DNA from: Hemileia vastatrix
Taxonomy: Eukaryota; Basidiomycota; Pucciniomycetes; Pucciniales; Zaghouaniaceae
Direction of reading: 5' to 3'
Assembly: GCA_030280995.1 (NCBI GenBank)
Contig: JASXTE010000008.1
Coordinates: forward strand, 2,561,001-2,625,000
DNA length: 64,000 nt
How positions within the stretch are numbered: the stretch's first letter is position 1; each line of letters opens with the position of its first letter. Of the stretch, positions 21,437 to 32,988 are shown one piece after another. Made by a program: the position numbers and the translations under genes. Under the pieces are notes generated by a model. The model was not told the DNA's origin, did no database searches, and worked only from the letters and a program-made list of their open reading frames with translations.

Positions 21437-24304
21437 ATGAATTTAAGTTCAATTTATGTCTACCTGATCATTGCCTCTGTGAAGGTGCAATGTCACGAAA
21501 AACGCCTTTATCCTCTTCTGATACCTAGCGAACTTACTGATCGCTCACAGAGGGTCAAAGTTGATTGGGGATTTCCAACTTCCACTGGCCAAGTAGGGGG
21601 CTCTTCAAATTTTGGAGCCTTACATGGCGGCAGCGCTGGAAGCTCCATTGATTTTACAAGTATGTGTAAATTTATAGTTTTTAATAATCAATAAATATGC
21701 AGCCCTACAGATTTGGGAAGCTATTGCTAATTTTACTCTTACTGGTTAAGGAGTTGAGCATTCAGATTCAGCTGGTCATCCAATTAACTTTGCACGTAAG
21801 CCTCAGTTTTTAGCTTTGAGAGAACATGAAAGTGGAGCCATACCGATTTCGCAGGTTATACTTATTTTTTTAGCTCTTAGTGATCATGGAGAGGGTAGCT
21901 TCAGTAAATTTAATGATTATCACGGTTATTCAGCTTTGGCTACTCAACATGATGCTAGCTTAACTAATTTTGCAGGTAAAATATGGGGTATCATTCTCAG
22001 ACAAATCAGATTCCAACTAATTTTAAGCCCCATCATTGCTATTTCAGACTTTAGTGGCCAAAGAGATGGTACTTTGAGTGGCTCTAAAAATTTTCCTTAC
22101 CATCTGGCTTCGGCTTTCTCACAAGCTGGTAGTTCAACAGATTCTACAGGTCAGTATGGTCCCATGGTTGTGAACTATCCAAAAAGTGAAGTACTGCCGA
22201 GTTTATAAGCTGTATTGTTTCTCTAGGTTTAAGTGTCTTGGGAGATGAAATTTTCAGTGATTTTGGAGGCAACTACGAGTATTGGGTCCCGATGAGTGAA
22301 TACAATGATAATTTGGCAGATGATTTTACAAGTTTGTGGGAGCAAGAAACTCTCCCATTAAGACATACAACCGAACAAAATATTCCATTTTTGCAAGTTG
22401 AAACCGCCAATAGCCCAATAAATTTGATGGGTGATTACAGTGGTAGTTTCGCGGAAGATTTTACAAACTTGTGGGACCTAGAGACCGTCCCATCAATACA
22501 TCATACAACCAATCAACATATTCCAGTTTGGCAAGATAAAAATTCCTTTTATCCAAAAAATTTAATGGATGACCACACTGGTAGACTGGCAGAAGATTCT
22601 ACAAATTTGTGGAACCAAGAAACCCTCCCATTATTAGGACATTATACAACCGAGCATATTCCAGTTTTTCCATTTGAAAATGCCATTAGTCCAGTGGATT
22701 CGATAGGCCGATCCAATTCACTTGCTTTGAATTCTGAACAAGCTAGTAGCTCAAAAAATTTCCCAGTTGCGCAAAGCTTTCAAACTTTGAGAGACGAAAG
22801 GCCGGATAATTCAATTTTCTTAAAACAAACGAACATCAGTCCACCAGAATCTTCAGATGGAAATTACGGGATCCAAAATCTCTCGAAAGAAAAATTTCCA
22901 TTAGGCCTAAAAAACTCTCTTCTCGCGCAAAGTGAACATCAAACAGTGTCGACAAATCATAAGGCTTGGAGTTATGCTGAAATTTTAAACCAAATTACCA
23001 CACAGGCACCGAGTAAAAATATAAAAATTTTGAGAAAGTTGTTGCAAATGCGGACTGATAAGTCTAGAAAAAAGGCATCTGAATCATCGAGTGATTATGA
23101 TGGAGCGTTTCAATATAGGCCGGAGTTGGTTGATTTTTTTGCGAGGAGATGGAGAGTCTTGGCAGACCATGTCGAGAATTCGTTAATTTTAGAGCTTCGA
23201 TCGGCATTTAAAAGGCGTAAATTGTCATTATGTTTCTAGGAATGAATTTTACAGATAGTATATATTTATTAATGATCAAACATTCTTTAACAGTTGGAGA
23301 CGCTCGCAGAGAACTGAGAATATGTAAGTTATAAGATATCTCTAATTGTGCGCTTAAATGATTGAAGAAGATAAAAATTTCTAGTCGATATTAAAACAGT
23401 AGATGACAAATCGTACTTGAAAATGGAAGGAATGAATTCCATAATCAAAATGTTCATTAGTGATTGGAAGAAACCAAAGTGTAGGGAAGGTGCACTTACG
23501 GACTGGCTTAACTACCTGGATTACTTCAAGAATGCTCACCCGAACTCTGATGCGGCAACATTTCGTCGAGTGCTAAATGTTAATGTATGGGCAATTACTT
23601 CAGAGTTCGTTCCACCTGATAGGGCTCCATGGATTGTAGCTTTGATAGAAAATTTAACAAGCTTTTTAGATCAAGGGACAACCAAAATGAGAAATCTTAC
23701 ATTTGCAACACTCGAGACACTCAGCTGGAGATACAAATTGTGTGAGTATTGAAAAGAAAACCTGAAATCTGGCCTTGAACAAATAAGACAATACGCTAAA
23801 TCGGTCCATTTTTTAAAGTCGATCCCCTTTTTTATCCACCGGAGACAATTATTGGATGTAAGCCGCTATTTCATTTTATTCAAGAAAAATCATTGGTTTC
23901 TAGTTTTGAATGAATTATGTACAAAATATGCTTTAGATATTGCGATGCAGAGAGTTGAAAGAATACAAATTACACGGACCCAGAACCTGGGGCATGATTA
24001 TATCAGGGAAACTGAGCTTCGAAAAGACTTAGATACACTCCATAAATGGAGCAATAAGTTAATGGCGCAATTAACAAGTAAGGATGATGAGTCTTGGAGT
24101 TCTGAAGAGAGTAAAATTCTTCTCTACAAACTGTTGGAAAATATGTGGAAAATCGGTGGTCCACCTTCTGAAAACCCATTGATCATCCAGTTAGAACGAG
24201 AACGTAAAAGAAATTATCAAAATTGGCTCACTGACCAAGCAGTTTTGGTTGAGATACTATTTAAAAACCGAGGAGGTCCCCCCTCTGCTCTACTAACTCA
24301 ATAG
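21437..24304 (+). CDS. Candidate secreted protein, nine exons, 762 aa, no known domain
   Basis: Exons by eye: 21437-21659, 21751-21795, 21874-21975, 22048-22149, 22227-23216, 23294-23323, 23385-23741, 23819-23857, 23904-24304. All introns are GT..AG, 46-91 bp, and all fall in phase 1; the joined frame has 763 codons with one terminal stop. The N-terminus MNLSSIYVYLIIASVKVQC looks like a signal peptide. Exons 1-4 give Gly/Ser-rich segments ending alike (IDFT, INFA, TNFA, TDST); exons 3 and 4 are both 102 bp. Exon 5 encodes three ~48-residue repeats around DFTxLWxxET. The C-terminal ~270 residues look helical. No transposon motif is present. A secreted, possibly host-interacting protein is inference; I recognise no family. 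Confidence 0.72.
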
Positions 24305-25924
24305 ACAATCTCAAACACCTCCTTTCTCTTCGCTGAACTCCTCCCACCTTGCTCGTACTCAAAAAAACTAGACCGATTCTATAAAATTCCGTTCAATCTT
24401 AGTAGCTTGTTATCACCATCTCCCATTGCCTCTCATGTAGCTGATTTTTCAATTTGTTTCAATAGGTTTCATAACTTGGCACATAGCCTAACCTCAATTA
24501 GCTTTACATTACTTTCTTTCATCGCTCTAAGATTTAAACCCCATTCACGTTACAAAACACCATGTATCTAGACTAGTTTAAAGCTCCTTCAAGCTTCTAG
24601 TTGGGTGGGCTTGTAACAAATAATAGGAAAACCAAGTTAGCTAGTGGATTCAAACTATCAGGGAGTTATGGATGTCTAGAAGCAATAACCATGGTTCTGA
24701 ATTGATTTAGAGGCATCCAGGAGTCCAGCGAGTGGTTCAGTGCTGTTATATTTAAATGGAAACTTTCCTAGTGACAGATTTTTCACAAAAATCAAGGGCA
24801 TAATTGAGTCTAACCTTAAAACATCTCACCCCAAGTAACTTGCACCAGGGGAAATTTGGGAGGGGGGGGCTTGCTAGCAAGTCCTATCACTGAGCACTTG
24901 TTGCACCAGTCGTTGATCCACTTACTGAACCCAGTTTGAGCTTCATCATGAAAAAAATGTTGGAGCCTGAAAAGGGTGCCGCCCCCCCCCCCCCAAATGA
25001 AGATGGGAACCTGCTAGCAGGTGCCAACTTTTTTCTTTCTGGTGCTTGGTTGTGCATAAAGACACACAAAGGCAAAAATTATTTTTCAACCATCTTTTAA
25101 CCATCTTACAACCATGTCCAAGCTGGGCTCAAACAAGGTTACACAAGGGAACTTGCTAGAAAGTCCCCCTCCTACTCTCCTCTTGGTGTTGTTTATTTTC
25201 AAATAAACAAAGGATAATAATTGGAGTATTTCATTTCTTGTTCACAATTAATTTAATGGCAGCTTGAAGTAATTTCATACCCCATATTTTAGCCACTGTG
25301 CTTGTAGTTATCATCTCCCTCTAGTCTGGTCACGTAAATGTAGACCACAAGTAATGAGTTAACTTTTTTATTATATAGATTATTTTTGCTACCTGTTTCT
25401 CTATCAATTCAACCACTATTTATTTCTGAAGGGGCTTTTACTTCACTAGGTTATGCTCTTAATAAATGAACTTTCTGTCTCTGTTGATTTCCCCAGCCCA
25501 TACCATAAATCCTTACACAAACTTCAACAAGTATGATCAAACTTGGGTTTTAAAAAAACCCGAGAAGATAAATGTAAGCATAAGGAGAGGATGGATATCA
25601 TTATAAACAAGAGTATAAGAAATTAAATCCAAAAGGGAATATTCTAACTCCCATATTGGGGAATTTTATAAGTAAAACAGATTGAGGAGCATTTGAATGT
25701 AAAGTAAAATTGGAGTTGTCTCATAGGAACTCTTTATTGGAATAAGACATTAACTCCCGTTTCACTATTTTCATTTTCCTTACTAAGCATTAGTTAATTA
25801 AACATGTGTATTAGCGTAAATGTTGTGTCATTCTTAGAATACTTCAACTTCCGTACCTGTTGTTTTACATGCATACCGCCATAGTTCTCTATAAAAGAGA
25901 GATTCCTCTTACACTTAATTGGCA
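24305..25924. other. Intergenic, with degenerate TTGCTAGCAA palindromes
   Basis: No gene seen. Palindromic cores occur at about 24867-24882 and 25008-25022 (CTGCTAGCAG), and a broken one lies at about 25150. Long G or C runs sit nearby (24856-24868, 24978-24995). They resemble the ends of the MITE at 13345-13604, so this may be one or two eroded members. Confidence 0.45.
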
Positions 25925-26295
25925 TCTCTCTTGTTATTCTTATTCTCTAAATCCTGTCCTTTGGACAGGTGACTCTTATCTCTATCTTACTTATTTCTCT
26001 CTCTTATTCTTTTCTTCTTGTAGTTGTGGTGTTTATATTCTTCATCAATTATCTTTCTTATTAAGATCTTTTTATTCTTTGAACGAGGTACTTATTTTAT
26101 ATCTTAGTATGCTCTTCTTGCTGCAATGCATCTCTCTTGCTATTCTTATTCTCTAAATCCTGTCCTTTGGACAGGTGAGTCTTATCTTTATCTTACTTAT
26201 TTCTCTCTCTTATTCTTTTCTTCTTATAGTTGTGGCGGTTATATTCTTCATCAATTATCTTTCTTATAGATCTTTTTATTCTTTGAACCAGGTTT
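25925..26295 (+). repeat. ~200-bp direct duplication, LTR-like
   Basis: A segment from GGCATCTCTCTTGTTATTC to TTTGAACGAGG is repeated at about 26128-26292 with few changes. Each copy contains CCTTTGGACAGGTGA and long T/C-rich tracts. A TATA-like TCTATAAAAGAG precedes at about 25888. This looks like the R/U5 part of a solo LTR with an internal duplication, but the LTR ends were not fixed. Confidence 0.45.
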
Positions 26296-26793
26296 TTCTG
26301 TTGATTGAGCCTAAAACTCTTAAGTGAAACATTCAGACGCAATCAACTTAAAAAATCACAACCATCTAAATTCATAATAAGTAAATTAATGTCTTAAAAG
26401 CGAGATTGCTAATCAAAATGAAGAATTGGAACACGTTAAAAATTAAAAATGAAGTGAGAGTTAACCTAATAGCAAACCTTACAGGGAATATATAAAATTA
26501 GCAAGTAGCAAAACAAGGTAGTAGGAATATTTGATTTTTGTCATAAGTCAGCTTTTTCATCAGCCTATTTCAGCACTAACTGGGTACTTCGATTTAGTAT
26601 TTCATTGAATTATCATGTGGAAGGAATACCAATCATTATTTTAGCATTTTTATACAATATTTCATACTCAAGAGGTTTTTCAACTATATTATAAAGCTTT
26701 TTACTAATTTACATATCAATACTATTCAGTGCTGCACTTAAAATTTGAGAAGAAAAAAAATCACATTTTTGTCTTTGTGAATATCCAAAAATT
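26296..26793. other. Intergenic, no feature seen
   Basis: AT-rich DNA downstream of the minus-strand gene at 26794-28010. No gene or repeat recognised. Confidence 0.55.
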
Positions 26794-28010
26794 TCAAACT
26801 GAAGGGGGTACATTGGGTTTGACGTGTAGCAGCTTATCCGCAGCATCATGATGAGTTAATGTAGAATCCAACTGACCGCCTTTGTTTTTATAATTCTCCA
26901 AATCGATAGGTTGGTGCACCACGGTTTGATGGATAATTGGAGCTTCATGGGTGGTATCTAAGTAGATTATTTCTGTTAGACTTACAGAGTATGGCTATGG
27001 TACGTAGAGTCAATATGTGAAAGAAAACTGTACGAACGGTGAATAGGCACAACAGTATGGATGGTTTCACGTTCAACGGTATTTTTTTCTATCACAGGCT
27101 GGACAACATCATGTATATGGTGAATGGTTTTGTCTTGAACGGTTTCACCCAAATCTACTACTTTTCGCTCCTTTTCTTTATGAATTTTTGTATTTTGAAA
27201 ATTTTCACCTAATGATTCAAAAGCTGCGGCTTCCTCAGCCGAGTTGTTCAAACGCTCATTAATGTGAGTCTAAATTAAGAAATTGGATATGAACTTTTAG
27301 TAATTTCGTCAAGCAAGTGGAAGATATGTTCTGTTACCTTGGGAGCTACTCGGGAATGATGAACCTCTTCCAATACGTTTTTGTCATGTATAGGCTATAG
27401 AAAAAAATTGAATGTTGCAAGGACCATTAATGCTAGGTAAAATAGTACTACATTGGCAAATGGAAATGAACTATTTTTTGAAGATCTCACTTGAACATGA
27501 TGTTGAACGTGATGCATATGATGATCATGTTGGCGCTGACGTTGCACTTCTTCAGTTTCTTTATGTTGGACTGTTTCCCTGGTAACAGCTGCATTAAACA
27601 GAATGCCAACATTTCATGATCAATACTTTTCATCAATGTAGCTTATTTTTGAATTTGCTTACGAGCTAGCACATGTTGGGATTTTAATGCTCCACTAACG
27701 TCATTGCTGTTTTGCGGGGTTGGGACGGTTAATTGTGGTTTGGTTTGGCTCTGTTGCAGATCTTATGGGTGAAGTATTATCTTTGTCAACATTACAAAAT
27801 AATTAAGTATTTTTGAATTTATAAAATCATACCCTTCAGATTATTCTGTTTTTCGATTCCATTTGCTTCAACTTTGTTAGCTTGATTATGTTGATCTAAC
27901 ATGCTATTGGAATTGTGGGCGTAATTATTTGTAGAATTGAAATTCAAATGGTCAGCTACCTCTTCATTTTTGGATGATATAGTGTGCAGAGCTTTTTTGA
28001 TGGATTGCAT
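26794..28010 (-). CDS. Six-exon protein with His-rich QPV/HT..PIH motif region, 275 aa
   Basis: Exons on the minus strand by eye: 28010-27833, 27761-27663, 27588-27491, 27394-27338, 27269-27038, 26957-26794. Introns are GT..AG, 68-96 bp; the joined frame is 828 nt with a single terminal TGA. The first ~90 residues are Asn/Gln-rich. Exon 3 is His/Gln-rich (HDHHMHHVQHHVQ). The C-terminal half has VVQPVIEKNTVERETIHTVV, then PIH and HEAPIIHQTVVHQPI. This arrangement resembles a fungal protein family with HxxQPVxxKExxxxxxxHTxxPxH motifs, often labelled allergen-like. Function in that family is not known to me. The last donor is GTTCGT, a weak form. The splice chain argues strongly for a real gene; the family name is tentative. 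Confidence 0.68.
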
Positions 28011-28449
28011 TTTCAACACAGAACTAACAAGCTCAATTGACTTTCGGTGATTTGAAATTGATAAAACGGAAGTATTGGTTTGTATGAGGAAGGTGGCAAG
28101 GAATAGAAGAGAAACACCTCATTTATGAGTACCATACCGCGTACTTGTATTGGACTTTTACTGTCATGTATTTATCGGTGACCGGAATCGGTTCAGCGAA
28201 AATTTTCTTGTTTCGTTTGTGAAAGAGACCCTAACGTGCCTTATTGTCCATTGTATTTTCTGCATATCCTATTATCATTATATATCCGGTTTCAAGCAGA
28301 AGAAAGAGCTAAGAAAGAATTTTTCTTGAGATTATTCTTTTTCTATTTTGAGAAAACTGACAATATAAATAGCGAAGTGGTAAACGAGCTAAGATACGTG
28401 AGTCAACGAATCTGGTTCAACGCCTAAATGAAGATTGCTTTTGAATTGG

Positions 28450-28820
28450 CTGGTTGAACCATCATCGAAATGAAAGCGACGGGAAACCTTTTTCCGGTAA
28501 TGGTCGATACCTCCTTACTATCTCAGGACATCTCGATCATGATTGTTTCACAGAAATTTTAGACCTCTACACGCTCGAGGCGCACGTCGGTTTTGGTATT
28601 TAGATATACTCAAGAAATTGTCGCTCCACAGCCTCATGAAGCACTCCAATGCGTTCCTGAGTACTTTTCAATGTCGTCAATTGAGTTCTGTAGTTACTTT
28701 TTTTGTCTCTATAAAGAATTATCCTTCGAGCTATTTTCCAACTGTCCAAGTAAACAGGACAGAAAAGGTGGATTGGATGATTGTGATTGGGGAATATCTT
28801 TGATTGGTTTTGAAGGATAA
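28450..28820 (+). other. Possible small gene or gene remnant
   Basis: Two overlapping frames are open here (28543-28803 and 28593-28820). The second has mixed, protein-like composition with several Cys (QCVPEYFSMSSIEFCSYFFC). Local sequence is less AT-rich than its flanks. I could not build a convincing start or splice pattern, and I recognise no family. Confidence 0.25.
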
Positions 28821-29148
28821 ACTACGTTGAAACTGGCGAATAATAATAGGAAGAGTCTTCAAGCACAGTCCCTTTAGAAATATATCATGCTGCTAGTCCA
28901 TCTTTACAGATCATAATTATGTTTTGGATGGATTCCATATTTAACTTTCGGGACCCCTTAACTGAAGAAAACAACCACCCATTCTATAGCAGGTGACATC
29001 ATCTTGGCATTTTTTTCAATTGAGTATTCTCGTGCTTTTTTCAAAGTTATCTCTAGATTTTTTTCTTTAGTTTTTGCTTTTTTTTCAAGTTTAGCTTGCA
29101 CGTGACAAACAAAATGTTTGCAATTGTTTCCTCATCCCTCACCTCAAC

Positions 29149-29288
29149 TGCGGGCAAAATTGTATCCCATTTTCATTTTGGGTGGCAATGTCCTGTAATG
29201 GAATGTGACATAGTACAAGAGCCCATGTCATGTTTTGCATGCGGGAAATTGCCACCTAAAACACAAACATGACACAATTTTTCCTGCC
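29149..29288. mobile_element. Small inverted-repeat element (~140 bp)
   Basis: GGCAAAATTGTA..TTTTGGGTGGCAAT at the left pairs with ATTGCCACCTAAAA..ACAATTTTTCC at the right over about 42 bp with mismatches. There is no coding capacity. Probably a MITE. Confidence 0.5.
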
Positions 29289-29545
29289 TTGTCAAGTTGT
29301 TGAATTGTTAAACGTTTAATGTGATAGCCTATTATTCTCTTCTTGTTTACTTATTAGTTATTTTAATTTACATATTTGCTTAATCATCTTGAGTTAACCT
29401 CCAACAGTCCACAACAGTGTATTTATTAAAATGGCTTCATTTTTACTGTTAATTTCATCATCTTCTATCTCTCGGTCTATTAGCTTAAAAGGTGGATGCC
29501 TCTATACTTTATTTGGTATCCACCTTCCTCTATCTTTACAATCAC

Positions 29546-30876
29546 TGACCACTTGGCCTTACTAGATGAAAAATCTTATAAAATAATAAATGCGTTTTAT
29601 TAGTTAAACGCTCTTTGCCTCTCAATCGATAAAAGTGATCTCTGCTGAAGTACCTATAAAGGAATAAGAATAATCTTGAGAAAGATGAACAGAGATGAAG
29701 AAAACAGTATCTAACACCCCTATATATATATATGATGGAATCTAACTCAAGATTAATATGGATACGATTGAATAACACAGCAAAGAACACCGCTATGTCA
29801 GCGCGACGTAGCGGAAAGGTATTTCAAAAGCTGGCCCGCTACGTCGGCTGGTTTTTTCTCACAGTAACCAGACATTCCTCCCCCCAAAAAGTGAGATCCC
29901 GGTTACCTGACCCAGTACATCTGATCATCGGATATGCAATATCTCTTGTTTGTGGCTGCCCTCCACTGTGGAAGTGTCAGATTACCCTTGCACTCTCCTG
30001 CTGTAAAGGCTAGTTTTAGATTGCTATCACTATTTCATTGCTTAGAGTGTAGCATTAGGCTAATAATTATTTTTCATCATGCCTTAAGTTGGCGTAATTG
30101 CTCTGTTACCTGGTTAAGGTGAAATCGGCCCAATGAAGCGAAAAATAGATAGGTGATCTCGGAACAAAAAATAGATATCAAGTTTTAGTAAAATTTTAAA
30201 AATATCTCAAAAAAAAAGTCATAGGCTTTACATTCAAACACAGGTTTGGGTGCTATTTGCTAAATAAGATGACTAGGCAGCTAAAATAACAAAAAAAATC
30301 ATAATTATAAAATGAAAAATAATATTCTATGTTAGAAGCAAAGAGGTGTGAGCTAGATAAAAAAAAAGTGCAACAGTCAGTTTTGAAGTAAACAAGATTG
30401 AGGAAAAATTTGAGGGTGAAAAAAATGAAAACTTACAGAATAAACCACGAGTGGGTAGCTAGATAAAAAAAAAGAAAAGAAAGGAAAACAAGAAACACAA
30501 CAGTCAGTTTTGAGGAAAGCCACAGTGGGGCGAGGAGACTGGTTGGGGCACTGATTGCATGTCCGATGTTTGGATGTACTGGGTCAGGTAACCAGAATCT
30601 CACTTTTTTGGGGGAAGGGATGTCTGGTTACTGTGAGAAAAAACCAGCCAACATAGCAGGCCAGCTTTTGAAATACCTTTCCGCTACGTTGCCCTGACGT
30701 AGCGGTGGATACGTCGGCTGTTTGCACGTGGTGTGACAAGAGACATAAAAGGAAAGGAAAAATGCGTGATAGATACATTATGAGCACGCAATGACAAAAA
30801 TAGCAAATATGTCACATAGAAATTAATATAACACTTTTCTAAGTAAAGTTAGATTTGGTAGTCACATATTTTCACA
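29546..30876 (-). repeat. Probable 3' LTR of a Ty1/copia element, split by a nested element
   Basis: On the minus strand the LTR would start TGTGAAAATATG at 30876, right after a purine run AAGGAGGGG, and overlaps the last codons of the copia frame. It is interrupted by the inverted-repeat element at 29788-30707. Beyond that, a TATATATATA stretch (29719-29733) and a possible end GGTCA near 29546 fit an LTR. The outer boundary is uncertain. Confidence 0.45.
29788..30707. mobile_element. Non-autonomous element with ~125-bp terminal inverted repeats (920 bp)
   Basis: The left end from CACCGCTATGTCAG and the right end, read on the minus strand from CACCGCTACGTCAG, match with few changes for about 125 bp. 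Both arms include CGTAGCGGAAAGGTATTTC and GGTTACCTGACCCAGTACATC-like stretches. The ~660-bp centre has no gene. No clear target duplication was found, so the superfamily is open; long arms suggest a Mutator-like MITE. Confidence 0.72.
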
Positions 30877-32095
30877 CCCCTCCTTGCTATCAATCTTATC
30901 CAATAATCCAATTTTCTTTATGAATTTTGTGAACTTTTCCTTGCTTAATGATTTAGTGAAAATGTCCTCCACCATGTCATTAGTAGGAATATATTGCAGA
31001 TCAATTTTACCTTCCATTATTTGCTCTCTGATACAGTGAAATTGAATTTCAATGTGCTTTGTTCTAGCGTGAAAAACTGGATTTTTGCACAATGCGATAC
31101 TTCCTTGATTGTCAGAGAAGAGTGTAGAAGAAGTTTTGCGATCATAACCAAGATCAATGAGGAGATGTTGCATCCAAATAGCTTCTTGAGCAGCATCCAC
31201 TGTCGCTTTACTTTCAACTTCTGATGTGCTTAAAGCAACAGTTGGTTGTTTCTTACAATGCCAACTTACAGCAGTGCCATTAATCATGAAAACATAACCC
31301 GCAATTGATCGTCGTGAATCTCGGCAACCAGCCCAATCAGAGTCAGCATATCCATCTGGCATCGAATGACTAATATTTCCTTGATTTGAAAAATTGTTAA
31401 ATTCTTTGAAATTGAGCAAAACATGTATGGTTCCTTTTAGGTAATGAAGTACTCGTTTGAACGCTATCCAATGTTGAATTCCTGGAGCATTCAAGTGTTG
31501 AGCTAGTTGACTATTAACAAATGCTATGTTGGGTCTAGTACACTGAGAAATATAATTGAGTCTTCCTATAGCACATCTATAATTAATATTCAAATTATTG
31601 AAACTCTCCACCTCTTCTTCTGTAGCTTTTTGTAATTGAACGTTCATCATCATTGGAGTTGAAATGGGCTTACAATCTTGCATATTGTAAGACAAAAGTA
31701 GATCTTTTATTTCTTGATCTTGACATAAATAAATGGTTTTATGTTTTTGGTCCCTTATAACTCTCATGCCAAGAATAAATTTTGCCTCCCCCAAATCCTC
31801 CATCTCAAAATGAGCATTGATAGCATCTTTGAACCAAGAAATGTCTTTACCAAAAATTGAGAGATCATCAACATGTACATGTACATAACATGGATTTGTA
31901 GTGCTTTCATGAATAAATAGGCAAGGATCAGCCGATGAAGGATAGAAATTCACCAAGTAAAAGAATTTGAGTAGTTCTGAGTACCAGCAACGTGAGGCTT
32001 GTTTAAGACCATATAGTGATCATTTAAGGAGTAGTACTGGGTGATTAAAATTTGCAGGTTTTCTCATTCCCATTTGAAAATTCATGAAAACTTCT
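30862..32095 (-). pseudogene. Ty1/copia RT-RNase H fragment
   Basis: The minus-strand frame begins truncated near 32095 and reads to 30862. It includes SLYGLKQASRCWY, preceded by one in-frame TGA. YVHVHVDDLSIF carries the catalytic DD box, and TRPNIAF and HWIAFKRVLHYLKGT follow. RNase H landmarks are YADSDWAGCRDSRRS, VALSTSEVE and the ending HIEIQFHCIREQI plus DIFTKSL. The order and motifs are those of Ty1/copia polyproteins. Gag, integrase and the first part of RT are missing; the break lies next to a palindrome at 32108. The product is not functional. Confidence 0.92.
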
Positions 32096-32988
32096 TCATT
32101 TCACCACAGAAAATTTGGGGGGGGGGTATTGCTAGCAATACCCCTCATTTAAAAATGTTGGGAAGTGGTTGGAAAGCTGTTGGGAGTTCATTGTGAAACC
32201 AGATTTAAATTAATTGGACAAAGATTTGGTAATCAGTTAGACCTAGGTTCAACCGAACTCAATCACAGGTTTCTTGGAGCTTGGTGATTACTTTGATTTT
32301 GAGCTGAGCACAGATTGATCAAAGCTTGAACATATCACTTAACATATCATAATATTCACTTTCCCATCTTGTGGAAAGCAAAATTTGATATTCGTTCTAA
32401 GAATATCTACACATATTTTCTTGCCAAGTTGGTAACAGAAGGTTAAACTGTATTATCTCAATTATTACACTAGACTACATAGATATTTGATAAAACATAC
32501 AATTCAAATCAATTTTAATATTATTGAGATCACCATAAGTGTCTGTCCAAAGACTTACAAAAAGTATGTTAGTATCAAGACATTGTTCTAGGTAGTAGTT
32601 TCAATTTGGATTTTTAACTGACATCTAAAGCATTTTACTATTAGACAGAAACATAAATAAGTGTAATGAGAGTGAAATTATTCTATTTTGTGATTATAAT
32701 GTAACAATAAAGCACATTTTTATTGAGAAAATTTTTCTTCCTCCACCAACCAAAATTTACTCTATAGGCTCAAGATTTATTTTTAAACCATATTATTCAT
32801 TTCAGTTATCATTGATTTACTTCTAATATTTTTTAAAAAGATAATAATAATACATGCAAAAGAATTATGAGCTTAGCATAGCATATGCTAAAAAGTTATT
32901 TTGTCATTTTATTCAAAACTGATTATTCATTTTTTGCTTCAATTCATCTTTTAACAACCACTATCTTCAGATACTATTCTTACTTAAT
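32096..32988. other. Gene-free gap with a 22-bp palindrome
   Basis: GGGGTATTGC and its mirror at about 32116-32137 form a perfect 22-bp palindrome with centre TTGCTAGCAA, preceded by a run of G. The remainder to 32988 is AT-rich with no recognised gene. It could hold upstream exons of the SNF2-like gene, but I cannot support any. Confidence 0.5.
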
